Of a stretch of DNA of 64,000 bases, positions 50,945-60,042 are shown one piece after another (positions within the stretch are counted from its first letter, which is position 1; every line of letters starts with the position of its first letter). A program made the position numbers and the translations under genes. The notes under the pieces were generated by a model that was not told the origin of the DNA, searched no databases, and saw nothing but the letters and a program-made list of their open reading frames with translations. Source of the stretch: Anammoximicrobium sp964409865 (lineage in GTDB: Bacteria; Planctomycetota; Planctomycetia; Pirellulales; Pirellulaceae); assembly GCA_964409865.1 (NCBI GenBank), contig CAYPGE010000005.1, forward strand, positions 1-64,000, in the 5' to 3' direction.

Positions 50945-52108
50945 ATGTCCATTTCGCTTCATCGCCGCCAGTGGCTGACGAGTACCGGCGCGGCGGCTGC
51001 CGGGATCCTGTTTCACGTTCGTCGTTCGCAGGCCGCGGCCGCGCCGCCGGTGCAGATTCTGGAAACGAAGGTCATCAGCCATCTGCCCGATCTGTATCAC
51101 GGCTGGCCCACGGTGGCTCGCTGCCGCGACGGGCAGTTGCTGTTGGTCTGTTCGGGTGGCCGCGAGGCGCACGTCTGCCCGTTTGGCCGGGTCGACTTGA
51201 TGCGCTCGCACGACCAGGGCCAAACGTGGACATGGCCGGAAGTCGTGATGGACGGCCCGATCGACGACCGGGATGCGGGCGTGTTGGAGACGGCGAAAGG
51301 TTCCATCCTGATCACGACGTTCACGTCGCTGGCCTACGAGTCGAGCCTGACCAAGGCAGAGAAGGACGGCAACTGGCCGGCGGATCGCCTGGCCCGCTGG
51401 CAGGCCGCCCATACGCGCGTCAATGCAGAGCAGCGCAAGGCCGCACTGGGCGTCTGGATGATCCGCTCGACCGACGGCGGGGTCACGTTCAGCGGCCGGT
51501 ATGACAGCCTGGTCAACAGCCCGCATGGCCCGATTCAGCTCGCCGACGGACGCCTGCTGTACGCCGGCAAGGAGTTGTGGCGCGGCGACAACCGCGTCGG
51601 CGTCTGCCAGTCGACGGACGACGGTCAAACCTGGCAGTGGCTGGCCGCCATCCCCACCCGCGCGGGCGACGACCATCGCAGCTACCACGAACTGCACGCG
51701 GTCGAGACGGCGGACCAGCGGATCCTCGTTCAAATCCGGAACCACAACAAGGCGAATTCGGGCGAGACGCTGCAATGCGAATCGTCCGACGGCGGCAAGA
51801 CGTGGTCGGAGCCGCAGTCGATCGGCGTATGGGGCTTGCCCTCACACCTGCTGCGGTTGAAAGACGGCCGGTTGCTGATGACCTACGGGCATCGCCGGCC
51901 GCCGTTCGGCAATCAAGCGCGCGTGAGCGCCGACCACGGCCGCACATGGTCCGAACCGATCGTCGTCTCCGGCGACGGGGCGGGAGGCGACTTGGGGTAT
52001 CCCAGCACGGTGCAACTGGACGACGGCACCTTGGTCAGCGTCTGGTACGAGGCGATGGCGGGCTCCAACCGGGCGGTGCTGCGGCAGGCCAAATGGCGGT
52101 TGGAATAG
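50945..52108 (+). CDS. Exported sialidase/neuraminidase-like protein (BNR repeats)
   Basis: 387 aa, ATG 50945 with AGGAG about 9 nt upstream. Tat-like signal 'HRRQWLTSTGAAAAGILF'. Six-bladed propeller with Asp boxes: 'SHDQGQTWTW', 'STDGGVTFSG', 'STDDGQTWQW', 'SSDGGKTWSE' and 'SADHGRTWSE', and 'DLYHGWPTVARCRDGQLLLV' carrying the N-terminal Arg/Asp region. Enzymes of this fold include GH33 sialidases, but many planctomycete members act on other sugars. Followed by a terminator hairpin. May release a sialic-acid-like sugar that feeds the aldolase, an inference from position. Confidence 0.85.
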   Translation: MSISLHRRQWLTSTGAAAAGILFHVRRSQAAAAPPVQILETKVISHLPDLYHGWPTVARCRDGQLLLVCSGGREAHVCPFGRVDLMRSHDQGQTWTWPEVVMDGPIDDRDAGVLETAKGSILITTFTSLAYESSLTKAEKDGNWPADRLARWQAAHTRVNAEQRKAALGVWMIRSTDGGVTFSGRYDSLVNSPHGPIQLADGRLLYAGKELWRGDNRVGVCQSTDDGQTWQWLAAIPTRAGDDHRSYHELHAVETADQRILVQIRNHNKANSGETLQCESSDGGKTWSEPQSIGVWGLPSHLLRLKDGRLLMTYGHRRPPFGNQARVSADHGRTWSEPIVVSGDGAGGDLGYPSTVQLDDGTLVSVWYEAMAGSNRAVLRQAKWRLE

Positions 52109-52127
52109 AAATCATACCAGAAGCCCG

Positions 52128-52156
52128 GCTTTTCCGAAAAAGCCGGGCTTTTTCGT
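52128..52156 (+). terminator. Rho-independent terminator after sialidase gene
   Basis: AAGCCCGGCTTTT and AAAAAGCCGGGCTT pair as a strong GC-rich stem followed by a T-run, 20 bp after the stop. It also belongs to the AGAAGCCCGG family seen at 33090 and 41582. Confidence 0.8.
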
Positions 52157-52511
52157 TGGCGGCCGCCAGCCGCAAAGCACGGCACAGAATTTCCCATTCA
52201 ACTGATAACACCCGAATTGCCGATAGAACCGGTAGTTACATCCCAATCGTATCCTACCACAACCGTCGCTGGCGGCGAGGACTTGGCGGCCGGCCGTGGG
52301 GCGGAGCCGCTGGCGGCCCGTGGCTGAGCATCCGAGCGCGCCGCTGGCAGCAAGCCACAACTACCTGAGCAACCTAACCTTAGGCGCATCGTCAATTCGT
52401 CTGTTGCGAAATGGACTGTCGCGTTAGACTACCGCTCGGCCGTCGTCTCACTGGGCTCGTCCGCCGAGCCAGTTTCCGTCGCGATGACGGTGGTCGCCCG
52501 CTGGATGAAGC
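52157..52511. other. Intergenic, nothing recognised
   Basis: About 355 bp between the terminator and the DUF1207 gene. A short stretch near 52405 (GCGAAATGGACTGTCGCG) resembles the ends of the TA-flanked elements at 30.6 kb but is too short to call. Otherwise no gene or motif. Confidence 0.35.
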
Positions 52512-53543
52512 ATGAGACTAGGGAATCCAAACATTGGCACGGCCCTCACGCTGTTGCTGGCACTGATAGCAGGTTTGCCTGGGCGAGTGGCGGCGGCGGG
52601 CATAACGCAGCCGTCTGAGGGTCCGCTCGCGTCGGCCGTCCAGCCGTTCGGTTCACCCGGCGAAAGCGGGTCCTTGGCTGGGCCAGCCACCGCTTCACGC
52701 TCGTCCTCGCCGCTGGTGGATCTGCAGAGCGCCCCCGAGTCGGAAATCGGCCAACCGCTGTACGAGCAGGATCTGCAGCAGAGCGATTTCGGCTTCCTGT
52801 TGCTGCCCGAAGGGCTGATCTATCGTTCGTACCTGGCGGGGCCCAAAGAGCCTCGGATGGCGACCGGCATCATCAGCATCTCCGACGACAGCACCCTGTG
52901 GGACGCGACGATTGGCGGCCGTTTGGGACTGTTCCGCATTGGCAACAGCGACGCGATCCGTCCGCGAGGGTTTCAGATGGACCTCGAGGCGGCCGCGATG
53001 GCGCGTTTGGACATCCCGGAAGATGTCGACGTCCGCGGGACGGACTATCGCGTCGGCCTGCCGTTGACGTGGGGCGATGAGTTCAGTCAGTGGAAGTTCT
53101 CCTACTACCACATGAGTTCCCATCTGGGCGACGAGTATTGGGAGAAGAATCCGGAGTTTCCGTTGTTTCGACAGGCGCGCGACGCCCTGGTGCTGGGGCA
53201 CTCGTTGTACCTGACGGATTCCCTGCGGATTTACGCCGAAGTGGGCTGGGCCTTCTACTGCGTCGCCAGCGAACCGTGGGAGGTGCAGTTCGGCCTGGAC
53301 TATGTCCCTCGCGTGGCCACCGGATTGCGCGGAGCGCCTTTCTTTGCCGTCAACGGTTATCTGCGCGAGGAATTGGACTTCGGAGGCGGGGTGACCGCCC
53401 AAGTCGGCTGGGCCTGGCGAGCGGACATGACGGCCCGGCTGATGCGGTTGGGGTTCCAGTACTATAACGGGGCCAGCACCCAGTACGCGTTTTTGCCCTA
53501 CCACGAGACGCAGTATGGCCTGGTTTTGTGGTACGATTTCTGA
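52512..53543 (+). CDS. DUF1207 family protein (outer-membrane/periplasmic)
   Basis: 343 aa with a signal peptide (about 1-29). A Ser/Pro-rich linker precedes a beta-strand-rich region: 'DFGFLLLPEGLIYRSYLAGP', 'ATIGGRLGLFRIGNSDAIRP', 'WGDEFSQWKFSYYHMSSHLG' and a C-terminal 'YAFLPYHETQYGLVLWYDF' ending in an aromatic, as in barrel proteins. The domain matches DUF1207, a planctomycete-rich family without known function. It is followed 80 bp later by the uxs gene. Confidence 0.8.
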   Translation: MRLGNPNIGTALTLLLALIAGLPGRVAAAGITQPSEGPLASAVQPFGSPGESGSLAGPATASRSSSPLVDLQSAPESEIGQPLYEQDLQQSDFGFLLLPEGLIYRSYLAGPKEPRMATGIISISDDSTLWDATIGGRLGLFRIGNSDAIRPRGFQMDLEAAAMARLDIPEDVDVRGTDYRVGLPLTWGDEFSQWKFSYYHMSSHLGDEYWEKNPEFPLFRQARDALVLGHSLYLTDSLRIYAEVGWAFYCVASEPWEVQFGLDYVPRVATGLRGAPFFAVNGYLREELDFGGGVTAQVGWAWRADMTARLMRLGFQYYNGASTQYAFLPYHETQYGLVLWYDF

Positions 53544-53621
53544 TTCGACGGTCGAGCTTCGACGCCCCGTCCGGCAAGCCCTTCCTTTCCGCGCACGGAA
53601 CCCATTCCCGGAGCCGCACGC

Positions 53622-54596
53622 ATGTCTCTCATCCAACGCATCTTGGTCACCGGAGGCGCCGGTTTCCTGGGCTCGCACCTCTGCGAACGCCTGGTCGCAG
53701 CCGGCCACGATGTGATCTGCCTGGACAACTTCTTCACCAGCCAGAAATCCAACGTCGCGCACCTGATTGGCCGTCCGAATTTCGAGTTGATCCGGCACGA
53801 CGTGACGGTGCCGATCTTTCTGGAAGTCGACCGGATCTACAATCTGGCCTGCCCCGCCGCGCCGGGACACTACCAGTACAACCCGATCAAGACCGTCAAG
53901 ACGTCGGTGATGGGGGCCGTCAACGTGCTGGGGATGGCCAAACGCTGCCGGGCCCGCGTGCTGCAGGCTTCCACGAGCGAGGTGTACGGCGATCCGGAGA
54001 TCCATCCACAGCCGGAGACGTACCGCGGCAACGTGAATCCGATCGGACCGAGGGCTTGTTACGACGAAGGCAAACGGGCGGCCGAGACGTTGTTCATGGA
54101 CTACCACCGCATGAACCGCGTCGACATCCGGATCGTGCGGATCTTCAACACCTATGGCCCGCGGATGCACCCCTTCGACGGCCGTGTCGTCTCCAACTTC
54201 ATTCGCCAGGCATTGGCCGGCGGCGAGATCAGCCTGTTCGGCGATGGGAGCCAGACGCGGTCGTTCTGCTACTGTGACGACCTGATCGAGGGCCTGGTGC
54301 GGATGATGGAACAGGACACGGACTTCATCGGGCCGGTCAACCTGGGGAACCCCGGCGAGTTCAGCATTCGCGAGTTGGCCGAGTTGGTGCTGGAATTGAC
54401 CGGCTCGAAATCCCCGCTGGTCTACGAACCGCTGCCGCCGGACGACCCCACTCGCCGACGCCCCGAAATTACGCTGGCCGAGCGGCACCTGGGGTGGAAA
54501 CCCGTCGTCCCGCTGCGCGAAGGGCTGGCCCAGACCATCGCCTGGTTCCGTTCGATCGACGTCAACCACTACCGCCCGCCGACGCCGAATTACTGA
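53622..54596 (+). CDS. uxs: UDP-glucuronate decarboxylase (UDP-xylose synthase)
   Basis: 324 aa. Rossmann motif 'ILVTGGAGFLGSHL', 'NLACPAAPGHYQYNPIKTVK' (the PAS-x-x-Y region, here AAPGHYQ), Ser/Thr in 'QASTSEVYGDP', catalytic Tyr147 and Lys151 in 'ACYDEGKRAAE', and 'GDGSQTRSFCYCDDLIEGL'. Reaction: UDP-glucuronic acid to UDP-xylose plus CO2 in sugar-nucleotide supply for exopolysaccharides or lipopolysaccharide. The cytoplasmic enzyme stands beside a glucuronoyl-esterase-like gene, which may be coincidence. Confidence 0.93.
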   Translation: MSLIQRILVTGGAGFLGSHLCERLVAAGHDVICLDNFFTSQKSNVAHLIGRPNFELIRHDVTVPIFLEVDRIYNLACPAAPGHYQYNPIKTVKTSVMGAVNVLGMAKRCRARVLQASTSEVYGDPEIHPQPETYRGNVNPIGPRACYDEGKRAAETLFMDYHRMNRVDIRIVRIFNTYGPRMHPFDGRVVSNFIRQALAGGEISLFGDGSQTRSFCYCDDLIEGLVRMMEQDTDFIGPVNLGNPGEFSIRELAELVLELTGSKSPLVYEPLPPDDPTRRRPEITLAERHLGWKPVVPLREGLAQTIAWFRSIDVNHYRPPTPNY

Positions 54597-54612
54597 GAAC
54601 CGCCAACAGAAC

Positions 54613-55926
54613 TCATTTGCGGATGTGGCGTAAATGCCGGTCGGCAAAATCCAAGTAGCATTCCCAATCGTAAGGTGTAATGTCGTGGTCGCCGGTGCGG
54701 ACATGATAGCCGACGGTCTGGCCGATCGGTTGGTTGACGGCGGGCATCTCGTCGACTCCCAGGCCCGTTCGTCCCAGCAGCCGATACACCGGTTCAGCAT
54801 GCCGAGCCGCCAGGAACTCGCCGCGCGGATCGGCCCAGCCGTCCTGCTCGGCACTGGCGACGTACACCGGCCGCGGGGCGATCAGGGCGATCAGCAAATG
54901 GGCGTCGACCGGCAGCGCGGATTCGTTATTGCCGTACTTTTGATAGTTCCGGCAGTACCAGATTCCCGACAGCGAATAGGATGCCGCCACCGATTCGCCA
55001 TAGCGCCGCCTGGCCAGCGAGGCTCCGCCCTGACCGGAGTTGTTGGAGATCGCCAGCGCGAATCGCTCGTCCTGGGCTCCTGCCCACAAAGCCGTCTTGC
55101 CGGTTCGCGAGTGGCCGAATACGGCCACGCGCTGCGCATCGATCGCCGGGGCGGTCTGCAGGTAGTCCAACGCTCGGCTTAACCCCCAGGCCCAGGCACC
55201 GATCGAACCCCACTCGTCGTCGGCCAGCTCGGTACGTCCGCTCTGCCGCACGACGAAGTGTCGAATTCCCTTCTGCCAACCCTCCGTCGTGAAGCGGCAA
55301 CCTGAACCGTGCCGATCCAACTCGATGTCGCCGCCGTGAAAACTGGCAACGGCATAGCCTCGTTTCAACAACATCTGCAACGGCCAACGGCGAGCGTGCT
55401 CGCCTCGTTGGCACACCGCGTAGCGGGACGGGACAATCTCCGGGTCCGCGTGGATTCCCTGGTTGCCGTAGTTCAGCCCCAGGAAAACCGGCGCCGGTCC
55501 ACGGGTCTTGTTGGGCACGTACAACAGCAGATCGATCCAGGGGGCATCGTCCGATTCGAGCAACCGAATGCGAATCTGCTTCCGCGTCGCCAGGCCGTCG
55601 AATACGTTGGCATCCGCCACGATCGGTTCGGATCGCAGGCGGGTCTTGATCTCCGGAGTCCGGCCGTAGACGTGCCGGGCGAAGGCCTGCAGAATCTCCG
55701 GGCGCCGCGTTTCGCGCCACATCGCCGCATCGGCGACTTGGCGACCGTCGAAACAGACCAGCGGGTCCGGCAATTCGTACTTCGGCACCTTCGACTCGTC
55801 GTAATTCGTATCCGGCGGCTCCTGCCCCGGACTCGCGGCCGGAACGGCCACGAGCGACAACAGCAGCAGCCACGGGCATCGCCTCAGGGGCGTGCCAGAT
55901 TTCCCAACAGGTCGTTCGTGATTCAT
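54613..55926 (-). CDS. Secreted CE15-like glucuronoyl esterase
   Basis: 437 aa with signal peptide (about 1-35). Alpha/beta-hydrolase: 'PVFLGLNYGNQGIHADPEIV', the nucleophile motif 'GHSRTGKTALWAGAQDE' (Ser273, matching the CE15 G-x-S-R-x-G-K), 'ISNNSGQGGASLARRRYGES' and a late His414 in 'TGDHDITPYD'. CE15 enzymes cleave ester bonds between glucuronic acid side chains and lignin or uronates. Exported to act on hemicellulose. The Glu of the canonical triad is not at the usual spot ('NNSGQGG'), so mechanism details may differ. Confidence 0.85.
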   Translation of the reverse strand: MNHERPVGKSGTPLRRCPWLLLLSLVAVPAASPGQEPPDTNYDESKVPKYELPDPLVCFDGRQVADAAMWRETRRPEILQAFARHVYGRTPEIKTRLRSEPIVADANVFDGLATRKQIRIRLLESDDAPWIDLLLYVPNKTRGPAPVFLGLNYGNQGIHADPEIVPSRYAVCQRGEHARRWPLQMLLKRGYAVASFHGGDIELDRHGSGCRFTTEGWQKGIRHFVVRQSGRTELADDEWGSIGAWAWGLSRALDYLQTAPAIDAQRVAVFGHSRTGKTALWAGAQDERFALAISNNSGQGGASLARRRYGESVAASYSLSGIWYCRNYQKYGNNESALPVDAHLLIALIAPRPVYVASAEQDGWADPRGEFLAARHAEPVYRLLGRTGLGVDEMPAVNQPIGQTVGYHVRTGDHDITPYDWECYLDFADRHLRHIRK

Positions 55927-55953
55927 GACTGTCCACCTTTTCGATCCGGAGTG

Positions 55954-58311
55954 TTACGGCGCTGCGGCGCGCCACGGGTGGTCGTACGGGCCGATCTCAT
56001 CCAGCGGGATCGGCGCCGCGAGGATGGCCGCCAGACGCCGATCACGGGCCATCGCCTGGGCGTCTGCCAGGACCGGCGCGTCGAAGGGGCCGTCGATCGC
56101 CGCGTTGAGCGCCGAGCGCTGGATGCCGCCGTCGCGCAAGAACACCGATCCGCAGCGCACGAACACGTTGCGCGTCACCCAATTGACGTCCGGGCCGTCG
56201 TTCAGCCGCGCCAGGTCGGGATAGCGCGCCGCGTACGGCGCCGCGGCGGCGTCCTGCAGAAACCGCGCGACCTGCTCGCGCCAACGCTTTTCGCCCCAGC
56301 GCGAAAAACTGAGCCCGGCGAAGCAATCGACGAACAGGTTGTTGTCGACGACGTTCTCCTTGCCGCCGTGGATCTGGACGCCGCCGAACAGGACCGCGCC
56401 GCAGCGCTCGAAGACGTTGCCGTGGACCGTTACGCCCGAAATCATGTCATCCAGGCGCACGCCCGCGGCCCCGCAGTGCGTGCCGCCGGTGATGTCGCTC
56501 CAGCGGTTCCAGCGGATCACGACGCCGCGGTACAGCGGGTTTCCGAACATGTCCAGGCCGCCCTGGTCGTCGGACTCCTGCACCACGTGCCGGATCGCGT
56601 TCAGCTCGATCACGTGGTCGTTGCCTTCGACCCGCATGGCCGAGGACGGGATGCGCTCGAATCGGTTGTGCGCGATCCGGTTGCCGCAGCCGTCCAGGTG
56701 GACGGCCGGCGCGTAGGTCCGCTTCAAGCGCGCGATGTCCGCTACGGTACAGTTCTCTACGACGTGGCCGCCGGCTTCCAGCGTTTTCCGGTCGCCGCCC
56801 GCCACCCGCGCGCCGCCGCAGCCCAGGGTGTGCATCGTGCAGCCGAAGACGGTGTGCCGCCGGCCGCCCTGGACGACGAGGGCGTCCCCGCCGAGTCGCC
56901 GGAGCGTGCAGCCGGCGATGACACAGTGCGCGCCGCCGCGCACGTGGATGCCGTCGCCGCGCCCGTCCTCGATCGTCAGCCCGGCAAGGACAACGTGCTC
57001 GACGTTCTCCCATTGCACAAAGGGGCGTGCCCACACACTCACCGTCGCCGCAGCTCGCGTCCAGGCATCGCCCTCGGGCGGGAGCCAGTACAGTTTGCCA
57101 CTTCGGCGGTCCAAGTACCATTCGCCGGGGCGGTCCAATTCGCGCAGCACGTTCAGGGCCCGGTAGCGCTGGCCCTTGCGGTAGCCGTACTGCGAATAGG
57201 GCTTGGCGAGCGTCAAGACGCGCGTGCCGGCGTCGATGGCGGCGACCTTCTGGAATTCCTCGTACCAGTCCCAGAACCAGTAGCCGTACAGGCGCACGTC
57301 AGGTTCGTCGACCCAAGTGCTGGGTCGGTCTTCGAGGTACTTGAACTTCCCATCCCGGCAGCCCTGGATCGAGCCCCAGACCTTGAAGGTGTCGGTACCC
57401 AGGATCTCGCCCGTGGCGACGAACCCCTCGTCGGGCCAGCGAGCCAGCGTCTGGGGCGTGCCGTCGATGAACAGCTCCGGCGCGCGGCGCAGGTCGGTCG
57501 CATCGCCGAAATCGCGAACGCCCAGCGCGGCGAGGTCCGCCTCGCGCACTCGATCGCGGACCGCGGGCGCGAGTCGCTCCTTGATCGCGGCGTCGGAGAC
57601 CGGCCGCCAGGAGTCGATGCACACGCCGCCGGCCAAGATCGGCGTCTCGCCGTCCGCCGCCTGGTAGACGATCGGCGCCGCAGCCGTGCCGGAATCCTCC
57701 GCCCCCAGCGCGAAGGTGTCAGCGGCGTGATACGTCCCGCCGTGGACGACCACCCGCACTCCGCCGGCCGGCAGGGCGCCGCCGCGGCCGGCGCGCAGCT
57801 TGCGTATGGCGTCGCGCGCCCCGGCAAGCGTAGCCAGCGGCGCGGCCTCGGTGCCGCCGTCGGCATCATCGCCGCGCGGTGCGACGTGCAGCACGGCGGC
57901 GGGTGGGGGAAGCTCAGGCAGTTCCGCACGGTGCCCGGCGCCGTCGCCCGCGGGCAGCCCCTGCGCCGCTCGCCTCGTTTCCGCGATCCGCCGCCGCGCT
58001 TCGTCGCGGTAGCCCAGCGGTGCGGCAGCATCCTCGGCAAGTCGCTGCCAGATCGCCATCGCCGCATCCGGCGTGCTCGCGGTCCGGGCCGCGCCCAGCA
58101 GCGCCAGTGCGCGGACGTGAGGCGGGGCCGCGGCGTCCTGCGCGACCGCCAACAGCGCCTCGTGCCGTTTCCCGGAATCCGCAGCGGCGGCTTTCTCGAG
58201 GGCCGGCCAGACCGCTGCGGGCGGCTGCGACGCCCCCTCGGCAGCCAGCAGGGCGGCGGCGCTGCTCGCCGCCAGAAGAAACATGACGAACGCTTGACAT
58301 CGGATATGCAT
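55954..58311 (-). CDS. Secreted right-handed beta-helix protein (pectate-lyase-like)
   Basis: 785 aa with signal peptide (about 1-24). An Ala-rich helical domain (about 30-130, TPR-like), then 'VLHVAPRGDDADGGTEAAPL' and 'TLAGARDAIRKLRAGRGG' at the start of a parallel beta-helix, with 'VVHGGTYHAADTF' and later turns 'DGIHVRGGAHCVIAGCTLRR', 'GGDALVVQGGRRHTVFGCTM', 'GVRLDDMISGVTVHGNVFER'. The carbohydrate-binding/sulfohydrolase or lyase type cannot be told. Uses many repeated Gly/Val rungs. An opposite-strand frame of over 1,000 codons is a GC-driven shadow. Confidence 0.85.
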   Translation of the reverse strand: MHIRCQAFVMFLLAASSAAALLAAEGASQPPAAVWPALEKAAAADSGKRHEALLAVAQDAAAPPHVRALALLGAARTASTPDAAMAIWQRLAEDAAAPLGYRDEARRRIAETRRAAQGLPAGDGAGHRAELPELPPPAAVLHVAPRGDDADGGTEAAPLATLAGARDAIRKLRAGRGGALPAGGVRVVVHGGTYHAADTFALGAEDSGTAAAPIVYQAADGETPILAGGVCIDSWRPVSDAAIKERLAPAVRDRVREADLAALGVRDFGDATDLRRAPELFIDGTPQTLARWPDEGFVATGEILGTDTFKVWGSIQGCRDGKFKYLEDRPSTWVDEPDVRLYGYWFWDWYEEFQKVAAIDAGTRVLTLAKPYSQYGYRKGQRYRALNVLRELDRPGEWYLDRRSGKLYWLPPEGDAWTRAAATVSVWARPFVQWENVEHVVLAGLTIEDGRGDGIHVRGGAHCVIAGCTLRRLGGDALVVQGGRRHTVFGCTMHTLGCGGARVAGGDRKTLEAGGHVVENCTVADIARLKRTYAPAVHLDGCGNRIAHNRFERIPSSAMRVEGNDHVIELNAIRHVVQESDDQGGLDMFGNPLYRGVVIRWNRWSDITGGTHCGAAGVRLDDMISGVTVHGNVFERCGAVLFGGVQIHGGKENVVDNNLFVDCFAGLSFSRWGEKRWREQVARFLQDAAAAPYAARYPDLARLNDGPDVNWVTRNVFVRCGSVFLRDGGIQRSALNAAIDGPFDAPVLADAQAMARDRRLAAILAAPIPLDEIGPYDHPWRAAAP

Positions 58312-58688
58312 GGTGGTCCCCCTTCCACTTTCTCACACCAAAACGGGGCGCGCGAGGTGCATCTCGAACGCACCCCCGCCCTCCTTGCGCGCGGTTTCAG
58401 GATAGCTCGCCGAGGCCCTCACCGCAAGAAGCTACCAATGCGCCCGTCGTTAGACGACAACCGTTGCCCGGCGCGAGGGGTTGAGTCCGTGGTTGGGATC
58501 GACTAGAAAGCACGCGGAGAGGCTGTGAAAAAATTGGGACCGGCACCTCGCAGCCCCCCCTGTTTTCTCAGGGATTGGCGCGGTGCTAGCTTGGAGCCAG
58601 TCCCATTTTTCGCAGCCTCGGAGCGTGCCCCTGGATAGAATCGTGCCGCGAGATCGTGCCCCGACACGGACACGTGGGAGAACACCTC

Positions 58689-60038
58689 ATGAGTGATCGG
58701 CCAAGCGTCGCAGCGGGCGACTTGAGGCAGTGGCAGCGGAGGATTTTCTGGTCGGTCTGGGTGACGTACGCGGCCTACTACCTGTGCCGTTACAACATGC
58801 CGGTGGTGAAGACGACCTTGTGCCAGACCTACGCGTGGGACGCGGAGCGGTTTGGCATCGTCCTCTCGGCGCTGACCTTGATGTACGCCCTGGGGCAGTT
58901 CGTCAACGGCCAGTTGGCCGATCGTTTCGGCAGCCGCATGATCGCCAGCCTGGGAGTCCTGGGCTCGGTGGTGATGAACCTGGCGGTGTTCGTGCTGCTG
59001 TTGGTGGCCACCCCCGGCGCGGCCGACCCACAACGGGTGCTGACGCTGTTGGCGGTCTTCTGGGGGATCAACGGGTTCTTGCAGTCCATGGGATGGACAC
59101 CGATGGTGAAGGTCATGGCCCATTGGTACCCGGTGAGCCGGCGCGGCAAGATCATGGGGATGATGGGGACCTGCTACCAGTTCGGCGGTGCGTTCGCGAC
59201 CCTCGTGGCCCTGTTCCTGGTGGGCTACTTTGCGCAGGAACTGGGCGGCGATTGGCGCATCGTGTTCTTGGTTCCGGCGATCCTGCTGGCCGTGGTCGGC
59301 GTGTTCTTTTTCTTGCTGATCCGGAACCGGCCCGAGGACGTGGGCCTGCCGGCGGTGAACCTGGACGAGGCCCCCTTGCGGACCGCGGGCGGCGGGTCGG
59401 GGCCGAGCATCGCCGCCAACGTGCTGAGGACCTTGACGAACCCCTACCTGTGGATCCTGGCGTGGACCTTTTTTCTCCTGGACGTGAACCGCTACGGGTT
59501 CGTCAACTGGCTGCCGGCGTTCCTCGACGCCCAAGGCATCGGCGACGCCGCGCCTCTGCTGGCGAACTTCAAGAAGGCGATGACGCTCTGTATTCACCCC
59601 CTGGCGGGTTCGGCCGGTGCGATCCTGGCGGGCTGGGCCAGCGACCGGTTTTTCGGCGGCCGGCGGGCACCGGTGATGGTCGCGCTGCTGGTCCTGCTGG
59701 GAGTCTTCTCCATCCTCTTCCCCTACCTCGATCCGACGAACACGGCCCTGGTGTTGCTCGTCGTGGCGGCGGTCGGTTTCTGCACCTACGGGCCTCACAT
59801 CCTGATGGTCGGCCACGCGGCGCAGGACTTCGGCAAGAAGTCGGGTGCCGCGGGCGCCTCGGGGTTCATCGACGCGATGGGATATGTCGGTGCAACGCTG
59901 GCCGGCTGGGGAGCGGGCAGGCTGATCAAGTCGCAGGGATACGAGATTACCTTCGTCACGTTCGGGTCTGCCGCCTTCCTCGCGGCCCTGCTGGCCTGTA
60001 TGATCTGGAAAGTGCGACCGCAAACCACAAGCGGCTGA
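58689..60038 (+). CDS. MFS transporter, OPA (GlpT/UhpT-like) family
   Basis: 449 aa from ATG 58689 (GGGAG about 8 nt upstream; an earlier ATG lacks it). Twelve helices. 'TYAAYYLCRYNMPVVKTTLC' is the OPA substrate-arginine helix, 'GQFVNGQLADRFGSRMIASL' the MFS loop 2-3 signature, and 'AAGASGFIDAMGYVGATLAG' a late helix. OPA members exchange organic phosphates (glycerol-3-P, hexose-P) for Pi. It precedes a UROD-like gene by 4 nt, so likely one transcript with it. Confidence 0.9.
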   Translation: MSDRPSVAAGDLRQWQRRIFWSVWVTYAAYYLCRYNMPVVKTTLCQTYAWDAERFGIVLSALTLMYALGQFVNGQLADRFGSRMIASLGVLGSVVMNLAVFVLLLVATPGAADPQRVLTLLAVFWGINGFLQSMGWTPMVKVMAHWYPVSRRGKIMGMMGTCYQFGGAFATLVALFLVGYFAQELGGDWRIVFLVPAILLAVVGVFFFLLIRNRPEDVGLPAVNLDEAPLRTAGGGSGPSIAANVLRTLTNPYLWILAWTFFLLDVNRYGFVNWLPAFLDAQGIGDAAPLLANFKKAMTLCIHPLAGSAGAILAGWASDRFFGGRRAPVMVALLVLLGVFSILFPYLDPTNTALVLLVVAAVGFCTYGPHILMVGHAAQDFGKKSGAAGASGFIDAMGYVGATLAGWGAGRLIKSQGYEITFVTFGSAAFLAALLACMIWKVRPQTTSG

Positions 60039-60042
60039 CAAT

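Noticed and set aside
55309..58506. 1,065-codon open frame on the + strand opposite the CE15-like and beta-helix genes
   Set aside because: It spans two good minus-strand genes with signal peptides and family motifs; its translation is Arg/Ala/Pro-rich with no recognisable domain. GC-rich codons create such long antisense frames.
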